64,000 nucleotides of DNA from Cellulomonas sp. (GTDB lineage: Bacteria > Actinomycetota > Actinomycetes > Actinomycetales > Cellulomonadaceae), in NCBI RefSeq assembly GCF_015234515.1, contig NZ_JADGMY010000028.1, positions 293,988 through 357,987 on the forward strand. Reading direction: 5' to 3'. Shown here piece by piece: positions 50,981 through 59,203 of this stretch; the stretch's first letter is position 1; each line of letters opens with the position of its first letter. The notes under the pieces were generated by a model, which was not told the origin of the DNA, did not search any database, and was given only the letters and a program-made list of their open reading frames with translations. A program made the translations under genes and the position numbers.

Positions 50981-51052
50981 GCGCCTGGGCAGATTCGAAC
51001 TGCCGACACCCGCTTTAGGAGAGCGGTGCTCTATCCCCTGAGCTACAGGCGC
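50981..51052 (-). tRNA. tRNA-Arg (anticodon CCU)
   Basis: A 72-base cloverleaf on the minus strand. The acceptor stem GCGCCTG/CAGGCGC is perfect. The D arm (GCTC...GAGC), anticodon arm CCGCT-CTCCTAA-AGCGG with anticodon CCT, and T arm GGCAG-TTCGAAT-CTGCC are all normal. The 3' CCA is not encoded. It reads the rare AGG arginine codon. The DNA downstream carries the Fic gene and a broken gene, a common site for integrated elements. Confidence 0.95.
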
Positions 51053-51203
51053 GTGACACCGGGTCCCGGCGACGCCGGACCAGCCTACCGGCCGGTCAGC
51101 CCTGTCCGCGGCAGGTCACCGACCCCACCACTCCCCCACCGGGCCCAGCACAGCACACCCCCACACACGCTGGTCGCCACGTCACAGCACCCACCGTGAG
51201 AGC

Positions 51204-51242
51204 GTGAAGCGTTCTTGCCGGATTCCGGCAGCAACGCTTCAC
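51204..51242 (+). promoter_or_regulatory. Two-tier hairpin in the rnz leader
   Basis: GTGAAGCGTT (51204-51213) pairs with AACGCTTCAC (51233-51242). Inside, TGCCGG (51216-51221) pairs with CCGGCA (51225-51230) around a 3-base loop. Only a 2-base mismatch separates the stems. It ends 23 bases before the GTG of the RNase Z gene. It may be a leader structure, an operator or a terminator for unseen upstream transcription. Confidence 0.6.
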
Positions 51243-51265
51243 ACTCCGTCCGGCAAGGAGTCCCC

Positions 51266-52183
51266 GTGCGTGAGCTCGTCGTCCTCGGGACGTCGTCGCA
51301 GGTGCCGACGCGCACCCGCAACCACAACGGCTACCTGCTGCGCTGGGACGGCGCGGGCGTGCTGGTCGACCCGGGTGAGGGCACGCAGCGGCAGCTGATC
51401 CACGCGGGCGTCGCGGCGTCCGCGGTGACGCGCATCTGCCTGACGCACGTGCACGGCGACCACTGCTACGGGCTGCCGGGCGTGCTGTCCCGCATGGTGC
51501 TGGACGGCGTCGAGCACCCCGTGGACCTGCACTACCCGGCGTCGGGCGAGGACGTGGTGCGGGCGCTGGTCGGCCTCGCGAGCCCGGGCCTGGACCTGCG
51601 GCTGCACCCGCACGGCGCGTCCGGACCGGTCGCGGACGGGCTGGAGGTCGTCGCGCTGCGGCACCGCGTCGAGACGTACGGGTACCGGCTGAGCGAGCCG
51701 GACGGGCGCACCTTCCTTCCCGAGCGGCTCGCGGCGGCGGGCATCAGCGGCCCGGACGTCGGCCGGCTCGCGCGCGACGGGCACGTCGGGCGGGTGCGGA
51801 TGGAGGACGTGAGCGTGCCACGTGCGGGGCAGCGCGTGGCCGTCGTGATGGACACCGCGGTGTGCGACGGGGCCACGGAGCTGGCCGACGGCGCCGACCT
51901 GCTGCTCACCGAGTGCACGTACGCCGACGAGGACGCCGACCTCGCCGCCGAGCACCTGCACCTGACGGCCGGCCAGGCGGGCGTGCTGGCCGCAGCGGGT
52001 GGCGCGCGCACGCTCGTCCTCGCCCACTACTCGTCGCGCTACCCGGACGTCGAGCCGCTGCGCGCGCAGGCCGAGTCGGCCGTGCGGGCCGCCGGCGCGA
52101 CGACCACCGTGCACGCCGCGCTCGACGGCGACAGGTTCGCGCTCCCGGCACGTCGCGGGACGCCTGCGCCCTCGGCCCGCTGA
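51266..52183 (+). CDS. rnz: Ribonuclease Z (tRNA 3'-end endonuclease)
   Basis: A 305-residue metallo-beta-lactamase-fold nuclease of the RNase Z family. The metal-binding motif HVHGDHCYGLPG has His61, His63, Asp65 and His66. Later ligands are seen in VALRHRVETYGYR, VVMDTAVCD and HLHLTAGQAG, with LAHYSSRY at the end. It trims tRNA 3' trailers, which matters here because the neighbouring tRNA lacks an encoded CCA. GTG at 51266 is preceded by AAGGAG. A hairpin lies in its leader. It is slightly short but within the range for the family. Confidence 0.88.
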   Translation: MRELVVLGTSSQVPTRTRNHNGYLLRWDGAGVLVDPGEGTQRQLIHAGVAASAVTRICLTHVHGDHCYGLPGVLSRMVLDGVEHPVDLHYPASGEDVVRALVGLASPGLDLRLHPHGASGPVADGLEVVALRHRVETYGYRLSEPDGRTFLPERLAAAGISGPDVGRLARDGHVGRVRMEDVSVPRAGQRVAVVMDTAVCDGATELADGADLLLTECTYADEDADLAAEHLHLTAGQAGVLAAAGGARTLVLAHYSSRYPDVEPLRAQAESAVRAAGATTTVHAALDGDRFALPARRGTPAPSAR

Positions 52184-52222
52184 GCCCTGGCGCCACCGAG
52201 GTCGCGCCGGTCTCCGACCGGG

Positions 52223-52438
52223 CTACCGGGGCTCTCGTCCGCCGACGCCCCGCGGCGCCCACGCCAGGAACACCACGGCGCCGAGCACCGGCAGGAGCAG
52301 GATCGCGAGCAGCCACAGCACGGGGTGGCGGGTCGGCACCGCGCGCCAACGCAGCAGGGCGAGCACCGTCAGCGGCAGGACGGCCAGGACGGCGACCGAC
52401 CACAGCAGGTCGTACGTCGGGGGCACGAGCAGCTCCAT
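52223..52438 (-). CDS. PLDc_N-domain small membrane protein (71 aa)
   Basis: A 71-residue protein with two hydrophobic helices: one near residues 12-29 (LLWSVAVLAVLPLTVLALL), one near 40-60 (PVLWLLAILLLPVLGAVVFLAW). The second is the PLDc_N signature found at the start of cardiolipin synthases and in many stand-alone actinobacterial proteins. Likely an integral membrane protein; function unknown. ATG at 52438. Confidence 0.75.
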   Translation of the reverse strand: MELLVPPTYDLLWSVAVLAVLPLTVLALLRWRAVPTRHPVLWLLAILLLPVLGAVVFLAWAPRGVGGREPR

Positions 52439-52482
52439 CGGCGGAGCGTATCGACCCGGGCACCCGCCTGTCCGCCCATCCC

Positions 52483-53970
52483 TCACCCGTCCGACGCCAC
52501 CCCCGGCAGCAGCACCTCCACGGCCCCCACCTGCACGACCCGCCCGTGCGAGTGCAGCCGCTCGACGGTCGTCCGTGCGAACCCGTTGCCCGTCTGCCGG
52601 GCGATGACCGCGGCCGACCCCGACGTCAGGTACGCGACGGCCGCCTCCTGCCACTGCTGGTTGCGCACCCGGGGGACGGGCCGGCCGGCGCTGTCCCGGT
52701 CGCCCACGGCGTACGTCTGGCCGGACACGTCGATGCGGGTCGCACAGCCGCGCCGCTCGTTGCGCGACAGGACGTCCAGGACGACGAGGGCACCCGGCGA
52801 GTCGGCGCGGACGCACCCCGTGGCCGGGAGCAGGTCACGCACCTGCGCGACGGGGAACGGTGCCTGCGCCGGTGCGGCCGGGACGCCCGCGACGACGCCC
52901 AGCAGGCCGCACGCCAGCACGGCACCCCCCGCCCGCAGCCGGTCCGGCACCACGGAGATCCCCGCCGCCAGCACGAGCGCGACGGCCGGCGCGCTGTACG
53001 CGGCGTAGGACGCGAAGTACGAGGGCGCAGCCAGCAGCACCAGCAGCTGCGCCCCGAGCACGGCGACCCACAGCCGCCCGCGGTCGTGGCGCCAGGCGGC
53101 GACCGCGGCCGCGACGACGGCCAGGCCCACGGCCGCGGTGACGGCCGCACGCACCTGCTCCGACTCCCACTGCGTGGCGCTCACGCCGAGGATCCCCTCG
53201 ACCCGGGTCGCCACCGTGCCCGGTGCCCGCGAGCGCCCCAGCTGCGCGAGCACGACGAGCTCCACCATCGACCGCCCGGACGCCACCGCGAAGGGCAGCA
53301 GCACGAGCAGCGCAGCCGCGGCGCCCGCCACCGCGACGCCCACCGCCTCCCGCACCCCCCGCCGCACCGCCCACCACACGACGACCACCAGCACCGGGAC
53401 GACGTTCCAGATCTTGACGACGACCCCGAGCCCCAGCACCGCACCGCCGACGTACCGCCACCGGCGGGCCGCACCGGGGACCTCCGCGCGACGCAGCAGC
53501 GTCACGCCGGCCAGCAGCGTCAGCGTGCCGAGCGGTTCGAGCAGCGTCAGCCGCTCGGTGTACGCGGCGGCGGTCGACACGGCGTAGAGGAACCCCGCGA
53601 CGACGGTCGCAGCGAGCCCCCAGCGTCGGGCCAGCCGTGCGACCAGCACCGTGTTGGCCGCCCCCAGCAGCAGGAAGCCGACGCGCGCGACCGCGAGCGC
53701 GGTGGAGTCGCTCGTCCAGTGCGTCAGCGCGGCGAAGGGCGTCAGCGCCAGCATGATCCCCGGCGGGTGCACCAGCAGGAAGTCGCGGTACGGCAGCCGT
53801 CCGTGCACGAACGCGACGGCCGAGGAGAAGTACACCCCGTCGTCGTAGCCGTGGTACTGGCGCAGCCCGGCCGCACCCCCGAGCAGGTGCCACCGCACGA
53901 CGAACGCGAGCACCCCGGCGGCGAGCGCGACGGCCCACGCCACGGCCGCCCGGCCGGGGCGCCACGTCAC
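52483..53970 (-). CDS. GT-C-type membrane glycosyltransferase
   Basis: A 495-residue polytopic protein with about 10-11 hydrophobic helices. The first luminal loop has the acidic GYDDGVYFSSAVAFVHGRLPYRDFLLVHPPGIMLAL, with conserved Asp residues as in PMT/mannosyltransferase GT-C enzymes that use polyprenyl-phosphate sugars. A soluble C-terminal domain (about 385-495) follows. It probably transfers a sugar to a lipid or protein on the outer face of the membrane. Acceptor and sugar are unknown. Confidence 0.8.
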   Translation of the reverse strand: MTWRPGRAAVAWAVALAAGVLAFVVRWHLLGGAAGLRQYHGYDDGVYFSSAVAFVHGRLPYRDFLLVHPPGIMLALTPFAALTHWTSDSTALAVARVGFLLLGAANTVLVARLARRWGLAATVVAGFLYAVSTAAAYTERLTLLEPLGTLTLLAGVTLLRRAEVPGAARRWRYVGGAVLGLGVVVKIWNVVPVLVVVVWWAVRRGVREAVGVAVAGAAAALLVLLPFAVASGRSMVELVVLAQLGRSRAPGTVATRVEGILGVSATQWESEQVRAAVTAAVGLAVVAAAVAAWRHDRGRLWVAVLGAQLLVLLAAPSYFASYAAYSAPAVALVLAAGISVVPDRLRAGGAVLACGLLGVVAGVPAAPAQAPFPVAQVRDLLPATGCVRADSPGALVVLDVLSRNERRGCATRIDVSGQTYAVGDRDSAGRPVPRVRNQQWQEAAVAYLTSGSAAVIARQTGNGFARTTVERLHSHGRVVQVGAVEVLLPGVASDG

Positions 53971-53971
53971 G

Positions 53972-54319
53972 TCAGGTGCGCGGCTGCGCCGGGTTGGTCG
54001 GGTCCCCGTGCGAGGGCGGGTTCTGCGGCGGCCCCTGCGTCTGCGGGGACGCGGTCACAGGCCCCTCGGGGGGTGGCGCGAGCTCGGGAGCGGGCGATGC
54101 GGGGTCACCCCCGGACGGGGCGGCGCCGTCGGCCAGCTCGGTGAGCCACTGGTCCAGCACCACCAGCACGGGCAGCCGGTTGGCCCGCGTCTCCTCGTAC
54201 TCCCGCAGCACGGCGACGTCGTCGGCCTCCAGCGACCGGACGCGCTGCTTCAGGGTGCCCAACGGCAGGTGGTCGAAGTCGGGCAGGGGCAGGTCCTCGC
54301 GGGCGATGTCGTCGGCCAT
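53972..54319 (-). CDS. PLPDYD-type small protein, paralogue 1 (115 aa)
   Basis: Residues 1-75 are a compact helical domain (EDLPLPDFDHLPLGTLKQRVRSLEADDVAVLREYEETRANRLPVLVVLDQWLTELADGA) found widely in actinobacteria. A proline-rich, disordered tail of ~40 residues follows. The protein at 54978-55211 is a clear paralogue without the tail. Its stop lies 1 base from the glycosyltransferase start, which suggests co-transcription. Function unknown. Confidence 0.75.
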   Translation of the reverse strand: MADDIAREDLPLPDFDHLPLGTLKQRVRSLEADDVAVLREYEETRANRLPVLVVLDQWLTELADGAAPSGGDPASPAPELAPPPEGPVTASPQTQGPPQNPPSHGDPTNPAQPRT

Positions 54320-54406
54320 CTCGTCCTCCTCGTCGTCGTCGGGAACACTCCACGATGGGGTGCACGACGGCGACCCGCACGCCGAGAGGGCCCGGGGCGA
54401 CCACCC

Positions 54407-54829
54407 TCACCGCAGCATGCGGCCGTAGGCGTCCTTCCCGCCGTTCGCGAGCAGCAGGATCCCGTCGATCACGGACCACAGCCACACGGCGGGTGCGATG
54501 ACGAACCCGATGAGGACGAACACCAGCAGGACGCCGACGAAGAACCCGAGCAGCTGCGCCAGACCGATGCCGACCTGCCCCGCGTACAGGCGCCCGACAC
54601 CGCAGAGGCCCACCATCGGCAGCAGCAGCGACAGCAGGCCGGCGGTCGTCCGCGTCTTGTCCGACCACGGCGTCCCGGTGACGGGGTCGAACCCGTAGAC
54701 GGGCGCGCCCGCCGGGGCGTACCCGCCGCCATACGCCGGCGGCGCGGGGACGGCGTACCCGTACGGCGGCGGCTGCTGCGATCCGGGCACGTCGTCCTGG
54801 GGGAAGTACGGCTGCTGCTGATCGCTCAT
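54407..54829 (-). CDS. TM2-domain membrane protein
   Basis: A 140-residue protein. The N-terminal ~55 residues are proline-, tyrosine- and glutamine-rich and disordered. A TM2 domain follows (about 57-135): KTRTTAGLLSLLLPMVGLCGVGRLYAGQVGIGLAQLL, then a second helix and GKDAYGRMLR. The GxxRxYxGQ turn between helices is diagnostic. It lies between two paralogous PLPDYD proteins on the same strand. Function unknown. Confidence 0.88.
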   Translation of the reverse strand: MSDQQQPYFPQDDVPGSQQPPPYGYAVPAPPAYGGGYAPAGAPVYGFDPVTGTPWSDKTRTTAGLLSLLLPMVGLCGVGRLYAGQVGIGLAQLLGFFVGVLLVFVLIGFVIAPAVWLWSVIDGILLLANGGKDAYGRMLR

Positions 54830-54977
54830 GCGCCGGAGAGTAGCGCCGATCCGGCACTCCGGACCGGGACCTCGCAGGTGGTCACATCCGCGACCACGTC
54901 CACCGGCCGGCGGGCATGCACTCGCCTCGGCCGTCCAGGTCGGCGGCCGAAGCGCGGCGTCAGGGGGACGCCGGGCG

Positions 54978-55211
54978 TCAGGTGGGGGCGTGCGACGGGT
55001 CCTCGGACGGCTCGGCGCCGTCCGCGAGCTCGTGCAGCCAGTTGTCGAGGACCTGCAGCACGGGCAGCCGGTGGCTCTGCGCCTCCTCGTACTGCCGCAG
55101 CATGACGACGTCGTCGGCGTCCAGCGAACGGATGCGCTGCCCGAGCCTGCCCAGGGGCAGGTGGTCGTAGTCCGGCAGAGGCAGGCTCTCCCGGCCGACG
55201 TCGTCGGTCAT
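54978..55211 (-). CDS. PLPDYD-type small protein, paralogue 2 (77 aa)
   Basis: A 77-residue protein, about 55-60% identical by eye to the first 75 residues of the protein at 53972-54319 (ESLPLPDYDHLPLGRLGQRIRSLDADDVVMLRQYEEAQSHRLPVLQVLDNWLHELADGAEPS). It lacks the proline-rich tail. Start ATG 55211. The two copies flank the TM2 gene, pointing to a local duplication. Function unknown. Confidence 0.78.
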   Translation of the reverse strand: MTDDVGRESLPLPDYDHLPLGRLGQRIRSLDADDVVMLRQYEEAQSHRLPVLQVLDNWLHELADGAEPSEDPSHAPT

Positions 55212-55362
55212 GTCGTACCTCCTCGTCGCGGTCCGCTGCCCCAGCATGGACGACCGACCAGGTTTTGCACCTCGGGCCGCCGGGTGATCCTGTTTGTGCC
55301 ATCCGCACCTGCTGGGTCGCTGACCTCGCCCGTCAGCCCGCACCTGCGGCCGCCGGACCCCC

Positions 55363-56034
55363 TCAGCTGGTCTGCACGGCCCCCGAGAAGCCCTCCGAGG
55401 GCTGCACCACGACGAAGCCCGGGCCGTGGAACTTGTACTGGAACGCCTCGCCGGTGCCACCGCGCAGCAGCGACGTCATGTTCATGCTGGACACCACGTC
55501 GGGCACGAGGTTGGCGGACCAGCAGACCGCGGCGTTGGGGTCGACGAACGTCGGCTGCTGCGAGCAGTCGAGGATGACGGGCGTGCCGTCGGACGTCAGC
55601 GCGACCGACCCGCGGCCCTGGATGAGGGTGTTGAACAGGCCGCCGGTCATCGTCCCCGCGCCGCGCGTGCGGTGCAGGTCCCACTGCAGCGCGGCGTCGA
55701 ACGCGAGCAGCGACGAGCCGCCGACGCTGATCGCGTCGCCCTCGAGCTCGATGAGGAACACGTTCTCCGCCATCCGCGCGAAGAACACGTCGCCCTGCCC
55801 GGACACCGTCATGAGCGCCTGGTCGTCCGACGACATGGCGCGCTTGACGAACTTCGTCAGCGAGTCGGCACCCTTGTGGTGGAACTGCACGTTGCCCTGG
55901 TACGCGACCATCGCGCCCTTGGCGGCAATGACCGGCTCCCCGAGGGTCACCTTGAGCATCTTGGTGTTCTGGAGGACGAACCGCTGGCCGGTCGCCACCT
56001 CGAGGTTCTTCTGGTCGAAGATGTCGCTGCGCAT
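55363..56034 (-). CDS. AIM24-family protein
   Basis: A 223-residue protein of the AIM24/TerD-like beta-barrel family (DUF124). Typical pieces are VTLGEPVIAAKGAMVAYQGNVQFHHKG near the start, GQGDVFFARMAENVFLIELEGDAISV, and GTGEAFQYKFHGPGFVVVQPSEG near the end. No signal peptide. The biochemical role in bacteria is unknown. ATG at 56034 is 78 bases after the hexapeptide-repeat gene stop on the same strand, so they may share a transcript. Confidence 0.85.
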   Translation of the reverse strand: MRSDIFDQKNLEVATGQRFVLQNTKMLKVTLGEPVIAAKGAMVAYQGNVQFHHKGADSLTKFVKRAMSSDDQALMTVSGQGDVFFARMAENVFLIELEGDAISVGGSSLLAFDAALQWDLHRTRGAGTMTGGLFNTLIQGRGSVALTSDGTPVILDCSQQPTFVDPNAAVCWSANLVPDVVSSMNMTSLLRGGTGEAFQYKFHGPGFVVVQPSEGFSGAVQTS

Positions 56035-56111
56035 GGGCACATCCTCCCGCGCCGCCGGGTGCGGCGTGGCAGGTTCCCGGGTGACGTCGGCCGCGCCGGG
56101 GGCGCGCCGCG

Positions 56112-56522
56112 TCAGGCCGCGAGGACGTGCGGCGGGAAGCCGCGGCGCTCGACGTGCGCGCCCTCGGGGATCTTCGCCTCGGGCTCGACGACGAGGCCGG
56201 CGTCGAGCCGTGCCTTCGCGCCCACGTCGACGCGCACGCCCAGGCGCGCACCGCGCCCGACGACCGCATCGCGCCCGATGTGCACGTGCGAGCCGAGCCG
56301 GGCGCGTGCGTGCACGACGGCTCCGGGTTCGACCCAGCAGAACTTGCCGACGGACGCGCCGGCCTCGACGACGGCGTCCGGGTCGACCCATGCGGAGTCG
56401 GCCACGTACGCGGTCATGTCGACCCGAGCGCTCTTGGCGACGAGGCCGCCGCCGTTCTCGTGTCGCTGGTAGCGGACGACCTTGCCGTCCTCGGTCTCGA
56501 GTTCTTCGTATCGTCTCTTCAT
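56112..56522 (-). CDS. Hexapeptide-repeat (left-handed beta-helix) protein
   Basis: A 136-residue protein. After ~35 residues it shows six-residue periodicity (AYVADSAWVDPDAVVEAGASVGKFCWVEPGAVVHARARLGSHVHIGRDAVVGRGARLGVRV), the signature of a left-handed parallel beta-helix as in gamma-carbonic anhydrases and acyltransferases. Catalytic histidines of carbonic anhydrases are not clearly in place, so the activity is open. ATG at 56522 reads MKRRYEELETEDG. Confidence 0.75.
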   Translation of the reverse strand: MKRRYEELETEDGKVVRYQRHENGGGLVAKSARVDMTAYVADSAWVDPDAVVEAGASVGKFCWVEPGAVVHARARLGSHVHIGRDAVVGRGARLGVRVDVGAKARLDAGLVVEPEAKIPEGAHVERRGFPPHVLAA

Positions 56523-56650
56523 CCTGACCACCAAAACGATCCGACCACGCACGGTGTTCCCGGCCCGCGGGCTCTCACGCGACCTTCACGAGAGCCCCAC
56601 GCCCTGTTCAGAGCGCTCCCCGGTGGCCGAGCACCCCATGCTCCGCCAGA

Positions 56651-57193
56651 GTGTCCCCCGTGGGCGACGCGACAACGCACGACCAGGCGGCAGCGGTGGA
56701 GCACCTCGTGCTCATGGGCGTGGCCGGGTCCGGCAAGACGACCCTGGCGCGCATCCTCCAGGAGCGCCTCGGGCTCCCGTACGCCGAGGCCGACGACTTC
56801 CACCCGCCCGCCAACATCGAGAAGATGTCGGCCGGCACGCCCCTGGACGACGACGACCGGTGGCCCTGGCTCGAGGCGATCCGCGACTGGCTCACCGAGC
56901 AGACCCACGCGGGACGACCGTCGGTCGTCACGTGCTCCGCGCTCAAGCGCTCGTACCGCGACGTGCTGCGCTCCGCCGAGGGGCGCGTGCGGTTCGTCCA
57001 CCTGACCGCCGGCACCGACCTGCTCGAGGACCGCATGGCGCACCGCGAGGGCCACTTCATGCCCACGACGCTGCTGCCGTCCCAGCTGAGCACGCTCGAG
57101 CCGCTCGGCGACGACGAGGACGGCGTGACCGTCGTCGTCGACGTCCCGCCGCAGGACGTCGCCGACCGGGCGCTGACAGCGCTGCACACCTGA
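56651..57193 (+). CDS. gntK: Gluconokinase
   Basis: A 180-residue GntK-type kinase. The P-loop GVAGSGKT (23-30) and the substrate region ADDFHPPANIEKMSAGTPLDDDDRWPWL are characteristic, as are CSALKRSYRDVLR and the lid HREGHFMPTTLLPSQLSTLEPL. It phosphorylates gluconate to 6-phosphogluconate for the pentose phosphate pathway. The GntP permease gene follows after 40 bases, forming a gluconate uptake and use pair. GTG at 56651. No dedicated regulator is adjacent. Confidence 0.93.
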   Translation: MSPVGDATTHDQAAAVEHLVLMGVAGSGKTTLARILQERLGLPYAEADDFHPPANIEKMSAGTPLDDDDRWPWLEAIRDWLTEQTHAGRPSVVTCSALKRSYRDVLRSAEGRVRFVHLTAGTDLLEDRMAHREGHFMPTTLLPSQLSTLEPLGDDEDGVTVVVDVPPQDVADRALTALHT

Positions 57194-57233
57194 TCCGACC
57201 GCCCGCACCGCGGGCCGACGCAAGGGAGACGCC

Positions 57234-58613
57234 GTGCCACCGGAGGACTGGGAACAGACGCTGGGAGCCGGGCCGCTGCTCGGCATCGCGGCCGCCGCCA
57301 TCGCCCTGCTGCTGTTCCTCATCATCCGGCTGCGGCTGCACGCGTTCCTCGCGCTGATCCTCGTCTCGCTGCTCACGGCGTTCGCCACCGGTGTGCCGGC
57401 GGGGTCGGTGGTCGACGTCCTGACGTCCGGGTTCGGCACGACGCTCGGGTCCGTCGCGCTGCTCGTCGGGCTGGGCGCGATGCTCGGCCGGATGGTCGAG
57501 ACGTCCGGCGGTGCCGCAGTCATGGCGGAGACGCTGGTGGGACGGTTCGGGGAGAAGCGGGCGCCGCTCGCGCTGGGCATCGCGTCGCTGATCTTCGGGT
57601 TCCCGATCTTCTTCGACGCGGGCCTGGTCGTCATGCTGCCGATCGTGTTCGCGGTCGCCCGGCGCCTGGGCGGGTCGGTGCTGACGTTCGGGCTGCCGAC
57701 GGCCGGCGCGTTCTCCGTCATGCACGTCTTCGTGCCCCCGCACCCCGGGCCCGTCGCGGCCTCCGAGCTGCTGGGCGCGGACCCCGGCATGGTGATCCTG
57801 CTGGGGCTCGTCGTCGCGCTGCCCACCTGGTACGTCAGCTCCTACCTGTACGGCCTGTGGGCCGGCCGGCGGTGGCAGCTGCCCGTGCCGGAGCTGCTCG
57901 GCACGCAGGAGGAGGAGCCCGACAACCCCCCGGGCCTCGGCACCGTGCTCGGCGTGCTGCTGCTCCCCCTCGTCCTGATCTTCGTCAACACGGGCCTGGA
58001 CACGTTGCGCAGCGCGGGCGTCGTCGACGGTGACCAGGCGTGGGTGCAGGTCGCCCGCGCCATCGGGTCGACGCCCGTGGCGCTGCTGATCGCCGTCCTG
58101 GTCGCCGCGTGGGTCATGGGTGCCCGGCGCGGGCGCGACAAGACGACGATCGAGCGGCTGCTCGAGTCGTCGCTCGGCCCGGTGTGCTCCGTCATCCTCA
58201 TCACCGGCGCCGGCGGCATGTTCGGTGCGGTCCTGCGCGCGTCGGGGATCGGCGCGGCGCTCGAGGACGCGCTGGGCGACATCGGGCTGCCCGTCATCGT
58301 CGCGGGCTTCCTCATCTCGACGGTGCTGCGGATCGCGCAGGGCTCTGCGACGGTCGCCCTCATCACGACCGCCGGGCTCATCCAGCCGGCCGTCGCGAGC
58401 GGCGACTTCACCGCCGTGCAGCTCGCCGCGATCGTGCTGGCGGTGGCCGCGGGGTCGGTCATGGCGTCGCACGTCAACGACTCGGGGTTCTGGCTGGTCG
58501 GCCGGTTCTTCGGCATGGACGTCCGCACGACGCTGCGCACGTGGACCGTGATGGAGACGATCATCGGCACCATGGGCTTCGCGATCGCGTTCCTCATCTT
58601 CAGCATCGCCTGA
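57234..58613 (+). CDS. gntP: Gluconate:H+ symporter, GntP family
   Basis: A 459-residue permease with about 12 membrane helices. The GntP features are clear: LLVGLGAMLGRMVETSGGA, FGFPIFFDAGLVVMLPI, HVFVPPHPGPVAAS, and ITGAGGMFGAVLRASGIGAAL. It imports gluconate with protons. It follows gntK with 40 bases between and a good ribosome site (AAGGGAG), so the two are one operon. Confidence 0.92.
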   Translation: MPPEDWEQTLGAGPLLGIAAAAIALLLFLIIRLRLHAFLALILVSLLTAFATGVPAGSVVDVLTSGFGTTLGSVALLVGLGAMLGRMVETSGGAAVMAETLVGRFGEKRAPLALGIASLIFGFPIFFDAGLVVMLPIVFAVARRLGGSVLTFGLPTAGAFSVMHVFVPPHPGPVAASELLGADPGMVILLGLVVALPTWYVSSYLYGLWAGRRWQLPVPELLGTQEEEPDNPPGLGTVLGVLLLPLVLIFVNTGLDTLRSAGVVDGDQAWVQVARAIGSTPVALLIAVLVAAWVMGARRGRDKTTIERLLESSLGPVCSVILITGAGGMFGAVLRASGIGAALEDALGDIGLPVIVAGFLISTVLRIAQGSATVALITTAGLIQPAVASGDFTAVQLAAIVLAVAAGSVMASHVNDSGFWLVGRFFGMDVRTTLRTWTVMETIIGTMGFAIAFLIFSIA

Positions 58614-58662
58614 GCGCCGGTCGGCCGGGCGCGCGTCGGACGTGCGTGCGAGGATCGGGCGC

Positions 58663-59202
58663 ATGACGACGGACCAGGACTCACGTGACCTCGCCGGGGA
58701 CCCGGCGCCGGCCGGATCCGGCACGGCGCTGGGCGACCCGTCGGACGTCGCGGCGGTGAGCGACCCGCAGGACCCGCTGGCCAACGCGGACGACACGCAG
58801 CTGTGGCTCGAGCGCACCGGCACCCGGCAGTACGTGGGGCGCAGCTCGCGCGGCGGCGAGGTGCGGATCGGGTCGCTGGGCGACCCGGACGCCTTCACGC
58901 CGGGCGAGCTGCTGAAGATCGCGCTCGGCGCGTGCACGGGCCTGTCGTCCGACGCCGCCATCGCGCGGCGCCTGGGCGACGACGTGCCCGTGACGATCCG
59001 CGTCGGCGGCCTGGCGCACCCCACGGAGGACCGGTACCCGGTGCTGACCGAGGTGCTCGAGGTGGACCTGTCGAGCCTGGACGACGCCGCGCGCGAGCGG
59101 CTGCTGACGGTCGTGCACCGCGCGGTGGCCGAGCACTGCACCGTCGGCCGCACGCTCGAGCACGGTGCGACCACCTCGCTGACCGTGGCCGGGGAGCGCT
59201 GA
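58663..59202 (+). CDS. OsmC-family protein (second of two)
   Basis: A 179-residue protein. A disordered ~50-residue N-terminus leads to an OsmC domain (about 52-178): QYVGRSSRGGEVRIGS, then FTPGELLKIALGACTGLSSDAAIARRLG with the first conserved Cys, and HRAVAEHCTVGRTLEHGA with the second Cys in the usual VxxxCxVxRTL setting. Both peroxidatic cysteines are present, unlike in the other OsmC protein in the window. Likely a thiol peroxidase for organic hydroperoxides. ATG at 58663. Confidence 0.87.
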   Translation: MTTDQDSRDLAGDPAPAGSGTALGDPSDVAAVSDPQDPLANADDTQLWLERTGTRQYVGRSSRGGEVRIGSLGDPDAFTPGELLKIALGACTGLSSDAAIARRLGDDVPVTIRVGGLAHPTEDRYPVLTEVLEVDLSSLDDAARERLLTVVHRAVAEHCTVGRTLEHGATTSLTVAGER

Positions 59203-59203
59203 C

